Shown piece after piece: positions 50,257 through 60,190 of a DNA stretch of 64,000 nucleotides. The stretch is taken from positions 1 through 64,000 of the forward strand of contig JAPLQY010000073.1 of NCBI GenBank assembly GCA_026399475.1. Reading direction: 5' to 3'. Source of the DNA: Rhodocyclales bacterium. GTDB taxonomy: Bacteria > Pseudomonadota > Gammaproteobacteria > Burkholderiales > Rhodocyclaceae. Position 1 is the first letter of the stretch. Every line of letters starts with the position of its first letter. The translations under genes were made by a program, and so were the position numbers. The notes below the pieces were generated by a model that worked only from the letters and a program-made list of their open reading frames with translations, had not been told where the DNA came from and searched no databases.

Positions 50257-51341
50257 TGTCGCGCTACGCTCCCGAACCCGCGCCACAACATGGCGCGCCT
50301 CGACGCACCGCTGTTTTGCTGGTGAATCTTGGCACACCCGAAGCGCCTACCGCGGCGGCATTGCGCCGTTACCTCAAGCAGTTTCTCTGGGACCCGCGCG
50401 TGGTCGAAATTCCGCGTCCGGTCTGGTGGCTTATTCTCAACGGCATCATCCTCAACCTGAGGCCCGCCAAATCGGCCGCAAAATACGCAAAGATCTGGAT
50501 GTCCGACGGTTCGCCGCTGAAGGTCCACACCGAGCGCCAGGCCAGGCTGCTCAAGGGCTGGCTCGGTGAAGCCGGTGCTGCGGAACTCACGGTGGCGTGG
50601 GCCATGCGCTACGGCCAGCCCTCGATCGGCGGTGTTCTCGACCAGTTCAAGCGCGACGGCGTCGAGCGCGTCCTGGTAGTGCCGCTCTACCCTCAATATG
50701 CCGCCAGCAGTACCGCCAGCGTGATGGATGACGTCGCCGACTGGCTCAAGCGCAGCCGCAACCCGCCGGAACTGCGTTTCATCAAACATTTCCACGACCA
50801 CCCCGGCTACATCGCCGCGCTGGCCGCCAGCGTGCGCGAATACTGGGCCGCAAACGGCAGGCCTGACAAGCTGGTGATGAGTTTTCATGGTGTGCCGCGC
50901 CGTTCGCTCGATCTGGGCGACCCCTACCATTGCGAATGCCAGAAAACCGGGCGACTGCTGGCGGAATCTCTTCAACTCGCCGGGAAAGACTACCTGATCA
51001 CCTTCCAGTCGCGCTTCGGCAAGGCCGAGTGGCTGCAGCCCTATACCCAGCCAACGCTGGAACGGCTGGGCCGGGAAGGCACGGCGCGGGTCGATGTCAT
51101 CTGCCCCGGCTTTGTTGCCGATTGCCTGGAGACACTGGAAGAAATCGCAATGGAATGCAAAGAGGCTTTTCTGCATTCGGGCGGCAAGGAATTCCACTAC
51201 ATCCCCTGCGTCAACGAACGACCCGACTGGATTGCCGCGTTTCGCGATCTGGTCTTGACCCATCTCTCCGGCTGGCCGGTCGCCGCTCAGTCCGATCCAG
51301 CCGCCACGGACCGTGCGAAGGCGCTCGGCGCAAAAAGCTGA
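50256..51341 (+). CDS. hemH: Ferrochelatase
   Basis: Inserts iron into protoporphyrin IX in the last step of haem synthesis. The 361-residue protein starts in the hrcA stop (TGATG). It has [13 protein letters not shown] (about residues 19-31), the catalytic histidine in [10 protein letters not shown] (about 210) and the glutamate region [13 protein letters not shown]. Co-transcription with hrcA is usual in betaproteobacteria. Confidence 0.96.
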   Translation: MSRYAPEPAPQHGAPRRTAVLLVNLGTPEAPTAAALRRYLKQFLWDPRVVEIPRPVWWLILNGIILNLRPAKSAAKYAKIWMSDGSPLKVHTERQARLLKGWLGEAGAAELTVAWAMRYGQPSIGGVLDQFKRDGVERVLVVPLYPQYAASSTASVMDDVADWLKRSRNPPELRFIKHFHDHPGYIAALAASVREYWAANGRPDKLVMSFHGVPRRSLDLGDPYHCECQKTGRLLAESLQLAGKDYLITFQSRFGKAEWLQPYTQPTLERLGREGTARVDVICPGFVADCLETLEEIAMECKEAFLHSGGKEFHYIPCVNERPDWIAAFRDLVLTHLSGWPVAAQSDPAATDRAKALGAKS

Positions 51342-51363
51342 TACCGTACTCCTGGAAGCCAGC

Positions 51364-51393
51364 GAAAGTCGGTGCTGGCAATACGGCGCCGAA
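51364..51393. repeat. Imperfect direct repeat flanking the CHAT gene, left copy
   Basis: This 30-base segment (GAAAGTCGGTGCTGGC, then AATACGGCGCCGAA) matches 54581-54610 at 24 of 30 positions in direct orientation. Each copy also contains a GTCGG-GC/GC-CCGA stem. The pair brackets the CHAT gene exactly. Confidence 0.5.
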
Positions 51394-51395
51394 CT

Positions 51396-54300
51396 CTACC
51401 GCCCGCCATCCCCCACCAGCGAAAAAGGCGCCCAGAACATCGGGTGGGCGTAGGTATAGCCTTTGGTGCCGAGCATGTCGGTCGGCACTCCGCGATCCAT
51501 CAGGTCAAGCATCGTCGCCCGCAGTGCCTCGGCACGAGTCACAGTCGGGTGGGTGGCCTGATGCTCGAACAGCTTCGTCGTCAGCAACATCGCCGAGACC
51601 GTCTCCACCGGCCAGTTCGACACCAGCAGCGTGCGCGCCCCGGCAAAAAAGAAAGCCTTGCCCAGACCCGACACCGCCTCGCTGCCGGCGCCGTCGCCCG
51701 CCGCTGTGTTGCAGGCGCTCAGCACCACCCAGTCAGCATTCAGCTTCAGGCCCAGCACTTTCCCCATGGTCAGCAAACCGTCCTCGTCGGCATTGCCGGT
51801 GACTTCGGGCGCACTCAGCGCCAGGGCCGGCTGCGTCAGACCGTTGAGATCGCCCGGCACCAGCCCGTGGGTGGCAAACATCACGATGCGACGGTTGTCG
51901 AGTTGCCCGGATTTCACGTTCTTCTCGCTGGCGGCCCGGCCGAGAAACACATCGTTGGCGACATCAGCCTGCAACACGCGGGCGATGCTGGTGATCTCCT
52001 CGGCGGTATCGGGCAAACGAGCGAGTTGCGCCAAGCCGGCAGAATTGGCGACGGCCACCGTCGGCATGGCGACCGGTGCATCTGCCACTGTCGCCACCGG
52101 CGCAGCGGCCACGGCGTCTATCGCCAGATTGCGGAAGCGACGACGGGTGGTCGTGCCGTCGTTTGCCGCAAGGGCCATTGCATTGCTGAACAGCGGATCG
52201 CCAAAGCCGATGAATTCTTTGCGCCCCGGCTTGACGGCAGGCATCCGGCGCAGCGCGAGCAAGGTACTGACCGATGGCAATTGCGTGACCGCCGCGCGGC
52301 GAATCAGCCAGGGTGCTTTGCGGTATTCCTCGAACAGGCTGCCTTTGGAAGCCACTGCGACAAATGGCGCGGTCGCCAACACCGCGAAGGGCAGTTGTCC
52401 CAGCGCCTTGTGCGGCACCACGATCAGGTTCTTCGCCTCGCGCCAACCAGCCTCCACTGGCTGCAACAGTTTGCGGTACAACTCAAAAGATTGCGCCAGA
52501 TCGAAACGCGGCATGTCCTCCAGGGCGACGTCCCCGACATCCAGCGCCTTGCGCAGATGAGCGACCTGCCGGGCGGCCTCGGCATCGGTCAGCGCCACTT
52601 CGGCAAAGGCGGCGCGGCCGGTCTTGGGCACGGCCCAGACGTAGCTGCGCTCGGCACCGACATAGATCGAGATCAAGGCTTCGTCCGCCGCCAGGGCGGC
52701 CTGCGCCTGGGCAATAGTGGTGGGCTTGGGTGCAATCAATTCGGCATAGTCGGGAAAGCGCTGGGCCAGTTCGAGCTTGAGCTTGTCGCGTTCGACGCGC
52801 AGAGCCTCGATGTCGCGACGCAGGTCGGCGATGACCTCGGGCAACTGCTGTTCGGGAGGTGCCGAGAGCAGGCGGTTGAGCAGGTCGGAGAGCGTCGCGA
52901 ATCGCTGTTGGGCATCCTGTTCGCGGCGCGCCAGCTCGGCCAGCGCCGGATCGCTGGGCGTGGCGCAGGCGGCACTCTCGGCCAGCGCCCGCTGCACGGC
53001 ACTGCCGCGCGCGACATCGGCGATGCGGAAGGCTTCGGCGGCGGCGTCGATTCCGGCGGACTTGAGCAATTGCGAATCGCGCAAATCGACCAGCAGCTTC
53101 ATGTAGCTTTCAAGTATCCAGACCAGCCGCATCTGGCGGGCGACGGCGCCGCCTTGTTCGCCGCCACCGCTGCGACGGGCTTCGTCGAGCAGGATGGGGA
53201 TGGCGCCCTGGAATTCGGCCAGCGCTTTCTCGGCTTGGCCGTCGGCGGCCAGTGCCATAGCGTAGAAGCCATGGGACTGGGCGGTGAAGTATTCGGTTTC
53301 AGAAAGGCCCATAGACAGCCGCTTGCGGTACAAGTGGTCGACCATAGCCAAGGACTTCTTAACGTCGCCGGTGCGGAGCAAGGCAATGCTCCAAGTGAGA
53401 TCGGCACCGCCAATCTTTGCATACTGATCTGGATTCGAAGCCAATGCTTTGTCGCGGACTTCAAATACAGCAATGGCATCCTGCCATCTGGATCGGGCGG
53501 CCAATGAGGCACCGAGTAAGGAGCGTGCTTCGCCTAGCAGAACTGATTCGCTGGCCACCCCTGCTCTCTCGAAGCTATCAATTGCCGCTCGTGCCAGCAG
53601 CTCCGATTCTCGAGATCGACCAGATTCATAAATAATCTCGCCCAATACTCCAACCGTCAAAGCCGTGAAATGGGAGTAGCGTCCATAGGCTTGAAGCCAA
53701 TGAAGTAAGGCACTCCGAGCATAGTATTCCGCCTCGGCACTCCGTCCTTGATGGGTCAGGTTACTTGCGAGCGCCATTTCGGCTCTTGCCCATAGCCCAA
53801 TGACTCCACCTCGAGATACACCTGCGCGATAAAAGTCCTTAGGCATTTTGGTTTGCTGCTTTACTACGAGCTCACTGAGTTCCAGTGCTTTGCGCAATCT
53901 TCTTTCCGACTCCTCGTTATTGCCTTCAGCATTGAGCAGCAGGCCGTGACTTAAGTGGCTTTCCATTTCAAACATTTGGCCCAAGGTTGGCCAAATGTAA
54001 GTTGATCTAAGTCGTGCGATTCGCGCGTCAGCGTCTTGTGCCGCTTTGCGTGCAGCGTTCATTTCATATAGCGCTGAATGTGCTGTTGCAAGATATCGCT
54101 CCGCGGACAGGCCGTAACCCCATCGGTCGCTCTTCGCCAAATCGGTCGATAGTTCTATGCCTCGAATCCAGCTTCCTCCTTGTATTTCTGCATATATCAG
54201 ATCCAAGGTAATTCGACGACGGTCGCCGATACCTCCGTCTTTTACCAGATCGCTTGGAAAAACATATGAAAGTGCCCTTTCCAAATCAGCAATCTGTTGT

Positions 54301-54554
54301 TTAGCATTGCCCAATACTGCGTTCGCTTGACCACGCCGATGATAAAAAATCGCCAGTTCCTGTTCATGCCTGGTATCCGGCGGCTGTGCCTCGGCCTGGG
54401 CACGCAGTTTCGCAACCGCCGCCGGATCGGGCTTGTACTGATCCAGCACCGCCAGAATATCCGCCACGTTGCGCGGCGGTACCGGTGGCGTTTGCGCGAA
54501 AGCCGGAATGACAGGCAGCAAAAAGAAGGCCGCGATCAGTAGCCGGAAACGCAT
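51396..54554 (-). CDS. Exported TPR-CHAT domain protein
   Basis: A 1052-residue protein with a signal peptide (residues 1-21, ending AFAQ), a long tetratricopeptide-type helical region (about 60-520), a charged linker coiled coil near 560-600 and a C-terminal CHAT caspase-like protease domain (about 650-1045). The catalytic dyad is visible as His in FATHG (about 896) and Cys in LSACNT (about 946). The TPR half is clearly lower in GC than the CHAT half and the flanking genes. Export of a CHAT protease points to a periplasmic role; substrate and partner are unknown. Confidence 0.85.
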   Translation of the reverse strand: MRFRLLIAAFFLLPVIPAFAQTPPVPPRNVADILAVLDQYKPDPAAVAKLRAQAEAQPPDTRHEQELAIFYHRRGQANAVLGNAKQQIADLERALSYVFPSDLVKDGGIGDRRRITLDLIYAEIQGGSWIRGIELSTDLAKSDRWGYGLSAERYLATAHSALYEMNAARKAAQDADARIARLRSTYIWPTLGQMFEMESHLSHGLLLNAEGNNEESERRLRKALELSELVVKQQTKMPKDFYRAGVSRGGVIGLWARAEMALASNLTHQGRSAEAEYYARSALLHWLQAYGRYSHFTALTVGVLGEIIYESGRSRESELLARAAIDSFERAGVASESVLLGEARSLLGASLAARSRWQDAIAVFEVRDKALASNPDQYAKIGGADLTWSIALLRTGDVKKSLAMVDHLYRKRLSMGLSETEYFTAQSHGFYAMALAADGQAEKALAEFQGAIPILLDEARRSGGGEQGGAVARQMRLVWILESYMKLLVDLRDSQLLKSAGIDAAAEAFRIADVARGSAVQRALAESAACATPSDPALAELARREQDAQQRFATLSDLLNRLLSAPPEQQLPEVIADLRRDIEALRVERDKLKLELAQRFPDYAELIAPKPTTIAQAQAALAADEALISIYVGAERSYVWAVPKTGRAAFAEVALTDAEAARQVAHLRKALDVGDVALEDMPRFDLAQSFELYRKLLQPVEAGWREAKNLIVVPHKALGQLPFAVLATAPFVAVASKGSLFEEYRKAPWLIRRAAVTQLPSVSTLLALRRMPAVKPGRKEFIGFGDPLFSNAMALAANDGTTTRRRFRNLAIDAVAAAPVATVADAPVAMPTVAVANSAGLAQLARLPDTAEEITSIARVLQADVANDVFLGRAASEKNVKSGQLDNRRIVMFATHGLVPGDLNGLTQPALALSAPEVTGNADEDGLLTMGKVLGLKLNADWVVLSACNTAAGDGAGSEAVSGLGKAFFFAGARTLLVSNWPVETVSAMLLTTKLFEHQATHPTVTRAEALRATMLDLMDRGVPTDMLGTKGYTYAHPMFWAPFSLVGDGGR

Positions 54555-54580
54555 GCGTTACCCTTCGGTCGGGTGTTTGT

Positions 54581-54610
54581 GAAAGTCGGCGCGGGCGGTA
54601 CGGCACCGAC
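54581..54610. repeat. Imperfect direct repeat flanking the CHAT gene, right copy
   Basis: GAAAGTCGGCGCGGGC followed by GGTACGGCACCGAC; partner of the segment at 51364-51393 with 24 of 30 identities. It lies 26 bases upstream of the CHAT start. Confidence 0.5.
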
Positions 54611-54659
54611 AAAGACCTCGTGCGCATGCACTTGGGCTATTCCCGTCATGCAGCGAACG

Positions 54660-55013
54660 CTATCTCACGATTGCAACTATTTGCCGCAGCAAAGCGGGCA
54701 GCGATGTCTGCACCGTTTCCCATACTACGTCGAGATCGATGTCGAAGTAGCCGTGAGCCATGCGATTGCGCATGCCGCGCATTTGTTGCCAGGGCAGGGC
54801 CGGGTGCGCGGCGGTGAATTCGGGACATTCCGAGGCGATCTTGCTCGCCGCCTCGCCGAGCACAATGAGATTGAGGATAACGGCCTGCTGCGTCTTCCGG
54901 TCGGCAAGAAAATCCTCTTTTGCCATGCCTTCGGTAAAGCTCATAGCCAAGGTGATGGCCTCGACCATGTGATCGAGATAGTCGAACGCACGCGAGTTGC
55001 CGGGCTCGCTCAT
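54660..55013 (-). CDS. hepT: HepT-like ribonuclease toxin
   Basis: A 117-residue HEPN-domain toxin of the HepT/MntA system. The R-x4-H-x-Y active-site motif is seen as RNRMAHGY (about residues 81-88). It starts inside the mntA stop, with the antitoxin gene first. HepT toxins cleave RNA or are silenced by AMP addition from MntA. Confidence 0.9.
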   Translation of the reverse strand: MSEPGNSRAFDYLDHMVEAITLAMSFTEGMAKEDFLADRKTQQAVILNLIVLGEAASKIASECPEFTAAHPALPWQQMRGMRNRMAHGYFDIDLDVVWETVQTSLPALLRQIVAIVR

Positions 55014-55300
55014 ACCGGCAGGGCTTCCCGGATCACCTGCTCGCGAAATCGCTTGGGCAGGTCCCCCGGCGTGAGTATGTCGACGGGAATACCCAGTACG
55101 GTTTCCAATTCGACCTGCATGGCGCCCAGATCGAACAAGGTGGCTCCCGGCAATGGGTCCACGAGCAAATCGAGATCGCTGCCATCAGCGTCGCAATGAT
55201 GAATGACCGACCCGAACACCCTCGCGTTGCGCACTGGGTAGCGTGCAACGGCCTGCCTGATGAGTTCCCGATTGTTCTGTAGTGCGATTGACGGCTTCAC
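55010..55300 (-). CDS. mntA: MntA-type nucleotidyltransferase antitoxin
   Basis: A 96-residue minimal nucleotidyltransferase. The GS-x10-D-x-D signature (residues about 30-45: GSVIHHCDADGSDLD) is intact, so it can probably AMPylate HepT. The GTG at 55300 is preferred; a longer reading to 55381 adds an unconserved tail. It overlaps hepT by 4 bases and is divergent from trxC. Confidence 0.88.
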   Translation of the reverse strand: MKPSIALQNNRELIRQAVARYPVRNARVFGSVIHHCDADGSDLDLLVDPLPGATLFDLGAMQVELETVLGIPVDILTPGDLPKRFREQVIREALPV

Positions 55301-55417
55301 GGCATCATTGTAGGTCAGGTCGTTTTCAGGACCAAGAATAGCTTGCGGGCCGCGAGCGCCGCTTGAATTTGCTGACGGCATCTATATATCAGTAACATCT
55401 GATATATGGAGCGCACC

Positions 55418-55852
55418 ATGTCCGAACCGTTGATCGTCGTTTGCCCCCACTGCCATACGCCCAACCGCCTTGCCGCCGAACGCCTTGCCGACGGCGGCAC
55501 TTGCGGCAAATGCAAGGCTGGTCTGTTCGCCGGTGAGCCGGTGGAACTCGACGCGACGAGCTTCGATATTCACGCTGGTCGTTCCGATATCCCGCTGCTG
55601 GTGGATTTCTGGGCACCCTGGTGCGGCCCCTGCCGCGCCATGGCGCCGGCCTTCGCCCAGGCAGCAAAGCAACTGGAGCCGGAATTCCGCCTGGCGAAGG
55701 TCAACACCGAGGAAGAGCAGCAGCTTGCAGCACGCTTTGGCATCCGTTCGATTCCGACACTGGCCCTGTTTCGCCACGGCCACGAAGTCGCGCGCCAGGC
55801 CGGCGCGATGGATGCCGCCAGCCTGATTCGCTGGGTGCGCGGTCAAAAGTGA
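55418..55852 (+). CDS. trxC: Thioredoxin 2 (TrxC)
   Basis: Zinc-containing thioredoxin, 144 residues from the ATG at 55418 with GGAG upstream. The N-terminal zinc site is CPHC (about residues 9-12) and CGKC (about 29-32); the redox site is WCGPC (about 69-73). TrxC reduces disulfides and is often oxidative-stress-linked. It precedes grpE, consistent with a stress-response neighbourhood. Confidence 0.95.
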   Translation: MSEPLIVVCPHCHTPNRLAAERLADGGTCGKCKAGLFAGEPVELDATSFDIHAGRSDIPLLVDFWAPWCGPCRAMAPAFAQAAKQLEPEFRLAKVNTEEEQQLAARFGIRSIPTLALFRHGHEVARQAGAMDAASLIRWVRGQK

Positions 55853-55888
55853 GTCTTTCCCGCGGCGCAAATAATTATTCAGGGCGGG

Positions 55889-55916
55889 CTTGAAGCCCCG
55901 GGATTCACCCTCATAT
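55889..55916 (+). promoter_or_regulatory. Sigma-32 heat-shock promoter of grpE
   Basis: CTTGAA at 55889-55894 and CCCTCATAT at 55908-55916 are separated by 13 bases, matching the RpoH consensus CTTGAA-N11-15-CCCCAT-x-T closely. The -35 lies within a small palindrome, GGGCTTGAAGCCC. It precedes grpE by about 30 bases and probably drives grpE-dnaK-dnaJ. Confidence 0.8.
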
Positions 55917-55944
55917 GCGTCGGGTTTCTTCAGGAGCCCTACCC

Positions 55945-56511
55945 ATGCAGGACAATTCATCCATCCCCAGCACCCCGCAGGACGCTGAAAACACCGCGTC
56001 ACCAGCGTCGGCTTCTGATACGGCGTCCGAAGCCACGGTAATGCCCAGTCTCGAGGAAATGCTCAAGGCGGCTGAACTCAAGGCCGCCGAGCATCACGAT
56101 GCCTGGTTGCGCGCCAAGGCCGAGACCGAGAACGTGCGGCGTCGGGCGCAGGAAGACATCGGCAAGGCCGGCAAGTTCGCCGTCGAGAAATTTTCCGGCG
56201 AAATGCTGGCAGTCAAGGACAGTCTCGAAGCCGCGCTGGCCAGCGAAAACCAGAGCGCCGAACATCTCAAGGAGGGCGTCGAACTGACGCTGCGCCAGTT
56301 GATCGCCGCTTTCGAGAAGTCCGGCCTGACCGAGATCAACCCGCTCGGCGAAAAGTTCGATCCGCACAAGCATCAGGCCATCAGCCAGATCGAAGCACCG
56401 GACGACGCGACGGAAGCCAACACGGTACTCAGCGTTCTGCAGAAGGGCTATGCCCTGCACGATCGAGTAATCCGCCCCGCGCTGGTGGTGGTTTCCAGGG
56501 CCAAGGCTTGA
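55945..56511 (+). CDS. grpE: Nucleotide exchange factor GrpE
   Basis: Releases ADP from DnaK. The 188-residue protein starts at 55945 with AGGAG upstream (the longer reading from 55915 is unlikely). The long coiled coil spans about residues 40-100 and the C-terminal beta domain contains [13 protein letters not shown] (about 136-148) and [17 protein letters not shown]. Heptad-repeat copy C lies between it and dnaK. Confidence 0.96.
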   Translation: MQDNSSIPSTPQDAENTASPASASDTASEATVMPSLEEMLKAAELKAAEHHDAWLRAKAETENVRRRAQEDIGKAGKFAVEKFSGEMLAVKDSLEAALASENQSAEHLKEGVELTLRQLIAAFEKSGLTEINPLGEKFDPHKHQAISQIEAPDDATEANTVLSVLQKGYALHDRVIRPALVVVSRAKA

Positions 56512-56543
56512 AGCCACCCGCAATACCCCCATATCAGAAGCAT

Positions 56544-56619
56544 GTAAAACGTGAAAAGTGAAATGTGAAACGTGAGGGACGCAATTGAAGGACGTCACGT
56601 TTCACGTTTCACTTTTCAC
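56544..56619. repeat. GTGAAAN heptad inverted-repeat element, copy C
   Basis: Left arm 56544-56576 reads GTAAAAC, GTGAAAA, GTGAAAT, GTGAAAC, GTGAG; right arm 56594-56619 on the other strand is GTGAAAA, GTGAAAC, GTGAAAC, GTGAC. About 17 bases separate them. It lies between the grpE stop and the dnaK ribosome site (AAAGGAAATC), leaving the latter intact. No ORF inside. Confidence 0.85.
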
Positions 56620-56654
56620 CCGGAATTTAGAGAACTCTCGATAAAGGAAATCAA

Positions 56655-58594
<1,940 letters not shown>

Positions 58595-58598
<4 letters not shown>

Positions 58599-59009
58599 AA
58601 CGGGAAACGTGAAAAGTGAAACGTGGTCACCGCGAGCTCCGGGTATGGCAGGAAGCCATGACGCTGGTGGAACTCGTCTACGCGATTACGTCCAGCTTTC
58701 CGAAAGAAGAACAATTCGGTTTGACCAGTCAAATGCGGCGAGCAGCGGTCTCCGTCCCTGCCAATATTGCCGAGGGCGCAGCCCGAAACGGTACTAAGGA
58801 ACTGCTGCACTTCCTTGGTATCGCTTCGGGTTCGCTATCCGAACTGGATACCCATATTGAACTTTCATCCCGATTGAAGTTCGTCAACGACACAAGCGAT
58901 GTCCAGAATAAAATCGACCAAGTATCCGCACTGATAATGGCCCTGTCCAAGTCCTTGCGTCAGAAGCTCTGAGCCAGACACGTTTCACATTTCACATTTC
59001 ACTTTTCAC
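58595..59009. mobile_element. Heptad-flanked four-helix-bundle cassette (copy D)
   Basis: Left arm 58595-58625 reads GTGAAAC, GGGAAAC, GTGAAAA, GTGAAAC, GTG; right arm 58979-59009, read on the other strand, is GTGAAAA, GTGAAAT, GTGAAAT, GTGAAAC, GTG. Over 31 bases they pair in register, with differences almost only at the seventh base of each heptad. They enclose one gene, a four-helix-bundle protein. The cassette separates dnaK from dnaJ and uses its arm as the dnaK stop. It looks like the coding member of the family whose empty members are copies A, B and C. Mobility is inferred. Confidence 0.55.
58616..58972 (+). CDS. Four-helix-bundle protein (23S-rRNA-IVS / Avd-like family)
   Basis: A 118-residue helical protein. 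The family pattern is clear: HRELRVWQEAMTLVELVY (about residues 5-22), FGLTSQMRRAAVSVPANIAEG (about 34-54), KELLHFLGIASGSLSELDTH (about 61-80) and a final helix. Members occur as intervening-sequence proteins in 23S rRNA and as Avd in diversity-generating retroelements, where they bind nucleic acid. The GTG start is the last full GTGAAAC heptad of the left arm, so protein start and repeat are inseparable. No reverse transcriptase is present. Confidence 0.85.
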   Translation: MKRGHRELRVWQEAMTLVELVYAITSSFPKEEQFGLTSQMRRAAVSVPANIAEGAARNGTKELLHFLGIASGSLSELDTHIELSSRLKFVNDTSDVQNKIDQVSALIMALSKSLRQKL

Positions 59010-59014
59010 GACTC

Positions 59015-60136
59015 ATGAGCAAACGCGACTACTACGAAATCCTCGGCATCAACCGCGATGCCTCCGACGAGGACATCAAGAAGGCCTACCGCAAGCTGGC
59101 CATGAAGCACCATCCCGACCGCAATCCGGACAACCCCAAGTCGGAAGACCACTTCAAGGAAGCCAAAGAGGCCTACGAGATTCTTTCCGACGCGCAGAAG
59201 CGTGCGGCGTATGACCAATACGGCCATGCCGGCGTCGATCCGCAGGCCGGCGGCCCGGGCGGAATGGGCGGCTTCGCCGACGCCTTCTCGGATATTTTCG
59301 GCGACATCTTCGGCGGCGGCGGGCAGCGCGGCGGCGGCCGCTCCAATGTCTATCGCGGCGCCGACCTGCGCTACAACCTGGAAGTCGCCCTCGAGGACGC
59401 CGCGCGCGGCACCGAGACCCGCATCCGCATCCCGACCATGGCCGAATGCGAAACCTGCAACGGCAGCGGCGCCAAGAAAGGTACCGAACCCAAGACCTGT
59501 CCCACCTGCGGCGGCCACGGCCAGGTGCGCATGCAGCAGGGCTTCTTCTCGATCCAGCAGACCTGCCCGAAGTGCCATGGCACCGGCCGTTACATTCCCG
59601 ACCCCTGCGGCACCTGCCACGGCTCCGGCCGCGTCAAGCAGCACAAGACCCTGTCAGTCAAGATTCCATCGGGCATAGACGAAGGCGATCGGATTCGTCT
59701 TACCGGCGAGGGCGAACCCGGCGTCAATGGCGGCCCGCCGGGCGACCTCTACGTCCAGATCCACCTCAAGGCCCACGCCGTATTCCAGCGCGACCATGAC
59801 GACCTGCATTGCGAGATGCCGCTCAGCTTTGCCACGGCGGCGCTCGGCGGCGAAATAGAGATACCGACGCTCGATGGCGTCGCCAAGCTCAAGGTGCCCG
59901 CTGAAACGCAGACCGGCAAGGTCTTCCGCCTGCGCGGCAAGGGCATTAAGGGCGTGCGCTCCATCAGCCACGGCGACCTGCTCTGTCATGTCGTGCTCGA
60001 AACCCCGGTCAGCCTCACCGAGCGGCAGAAGGAACTGCTGCAGGAATTCGAAATCATCAGCCAGGGCAACGCCCAGCGGCACAGCCCGCGCGCGCAAAGC
60101 TGGCTCGACCGGGTCAAGGATTTCTTCAGCAAGTGA
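59015..60136 (+). CDS. dnaJ: Chaperone DnaJ (Hsp40)
   Basis: Co-chaperone of DnaK, 373 residues. The J domain (about residues 5-70) contains the HPD triad in MKHHPDRNP; a Gly/Phe-rich region follows; four C-x2-C-x-G-x-G zinc repeats are [24 protein letters not shown] and CGTCHGSG (about 147-212). Its ATG is 5 bases after the right heptad arm, and no Shine-Dalgarno sequence is visible, so the insertion may have altered its translation. Confidence 0.98.
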   Translation: MSKRDYYEILGINRDASDEDIKKAYRKLAMKHHPDRNPDNPKSEDHFKEAKEAYEILSDAQKRAAYDQYGHAGVDPQAGGPGGMGGFADAFSDIFGDIFGGGGQRGGGRSNVYRGADLRYNLEVALEDAARGTETRIRIPTMAECETCNGSGAKKGTEPKTCPTCGGHGQVRMQQGFFSIQQTCPKCHGTGRYIPDPCGTCHGSGRVKQHKTLSVKIPSGIDEGDRIRLTGEGEPGVNGGPPGDLYVQIHLKAHAVFQRDHDDLHCEMPLSFATAALGGEIEIPTLDGVAKLKVPAETQTGKVFRLRGKGIKGVRSISHGDLLCHVVLETPVSLTERQKELLQEFEIISQGNAQRHSPRAQSWLDRVKDFFSK

Positions 60137-60190
60137 CCAGGCCAGCGCCGCGAATGTCGGCGGTGGCGCCCCACGGCGAACAGCTTCCTG

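Noticed and set aside
56512-56654. CIRCE element for HrcA before dnaK
   Set aside because: No TTAGCACTC-N9-GAGTGCTAA match is present before grpE or dnaK; a sigma-32 promoter explains heat control.
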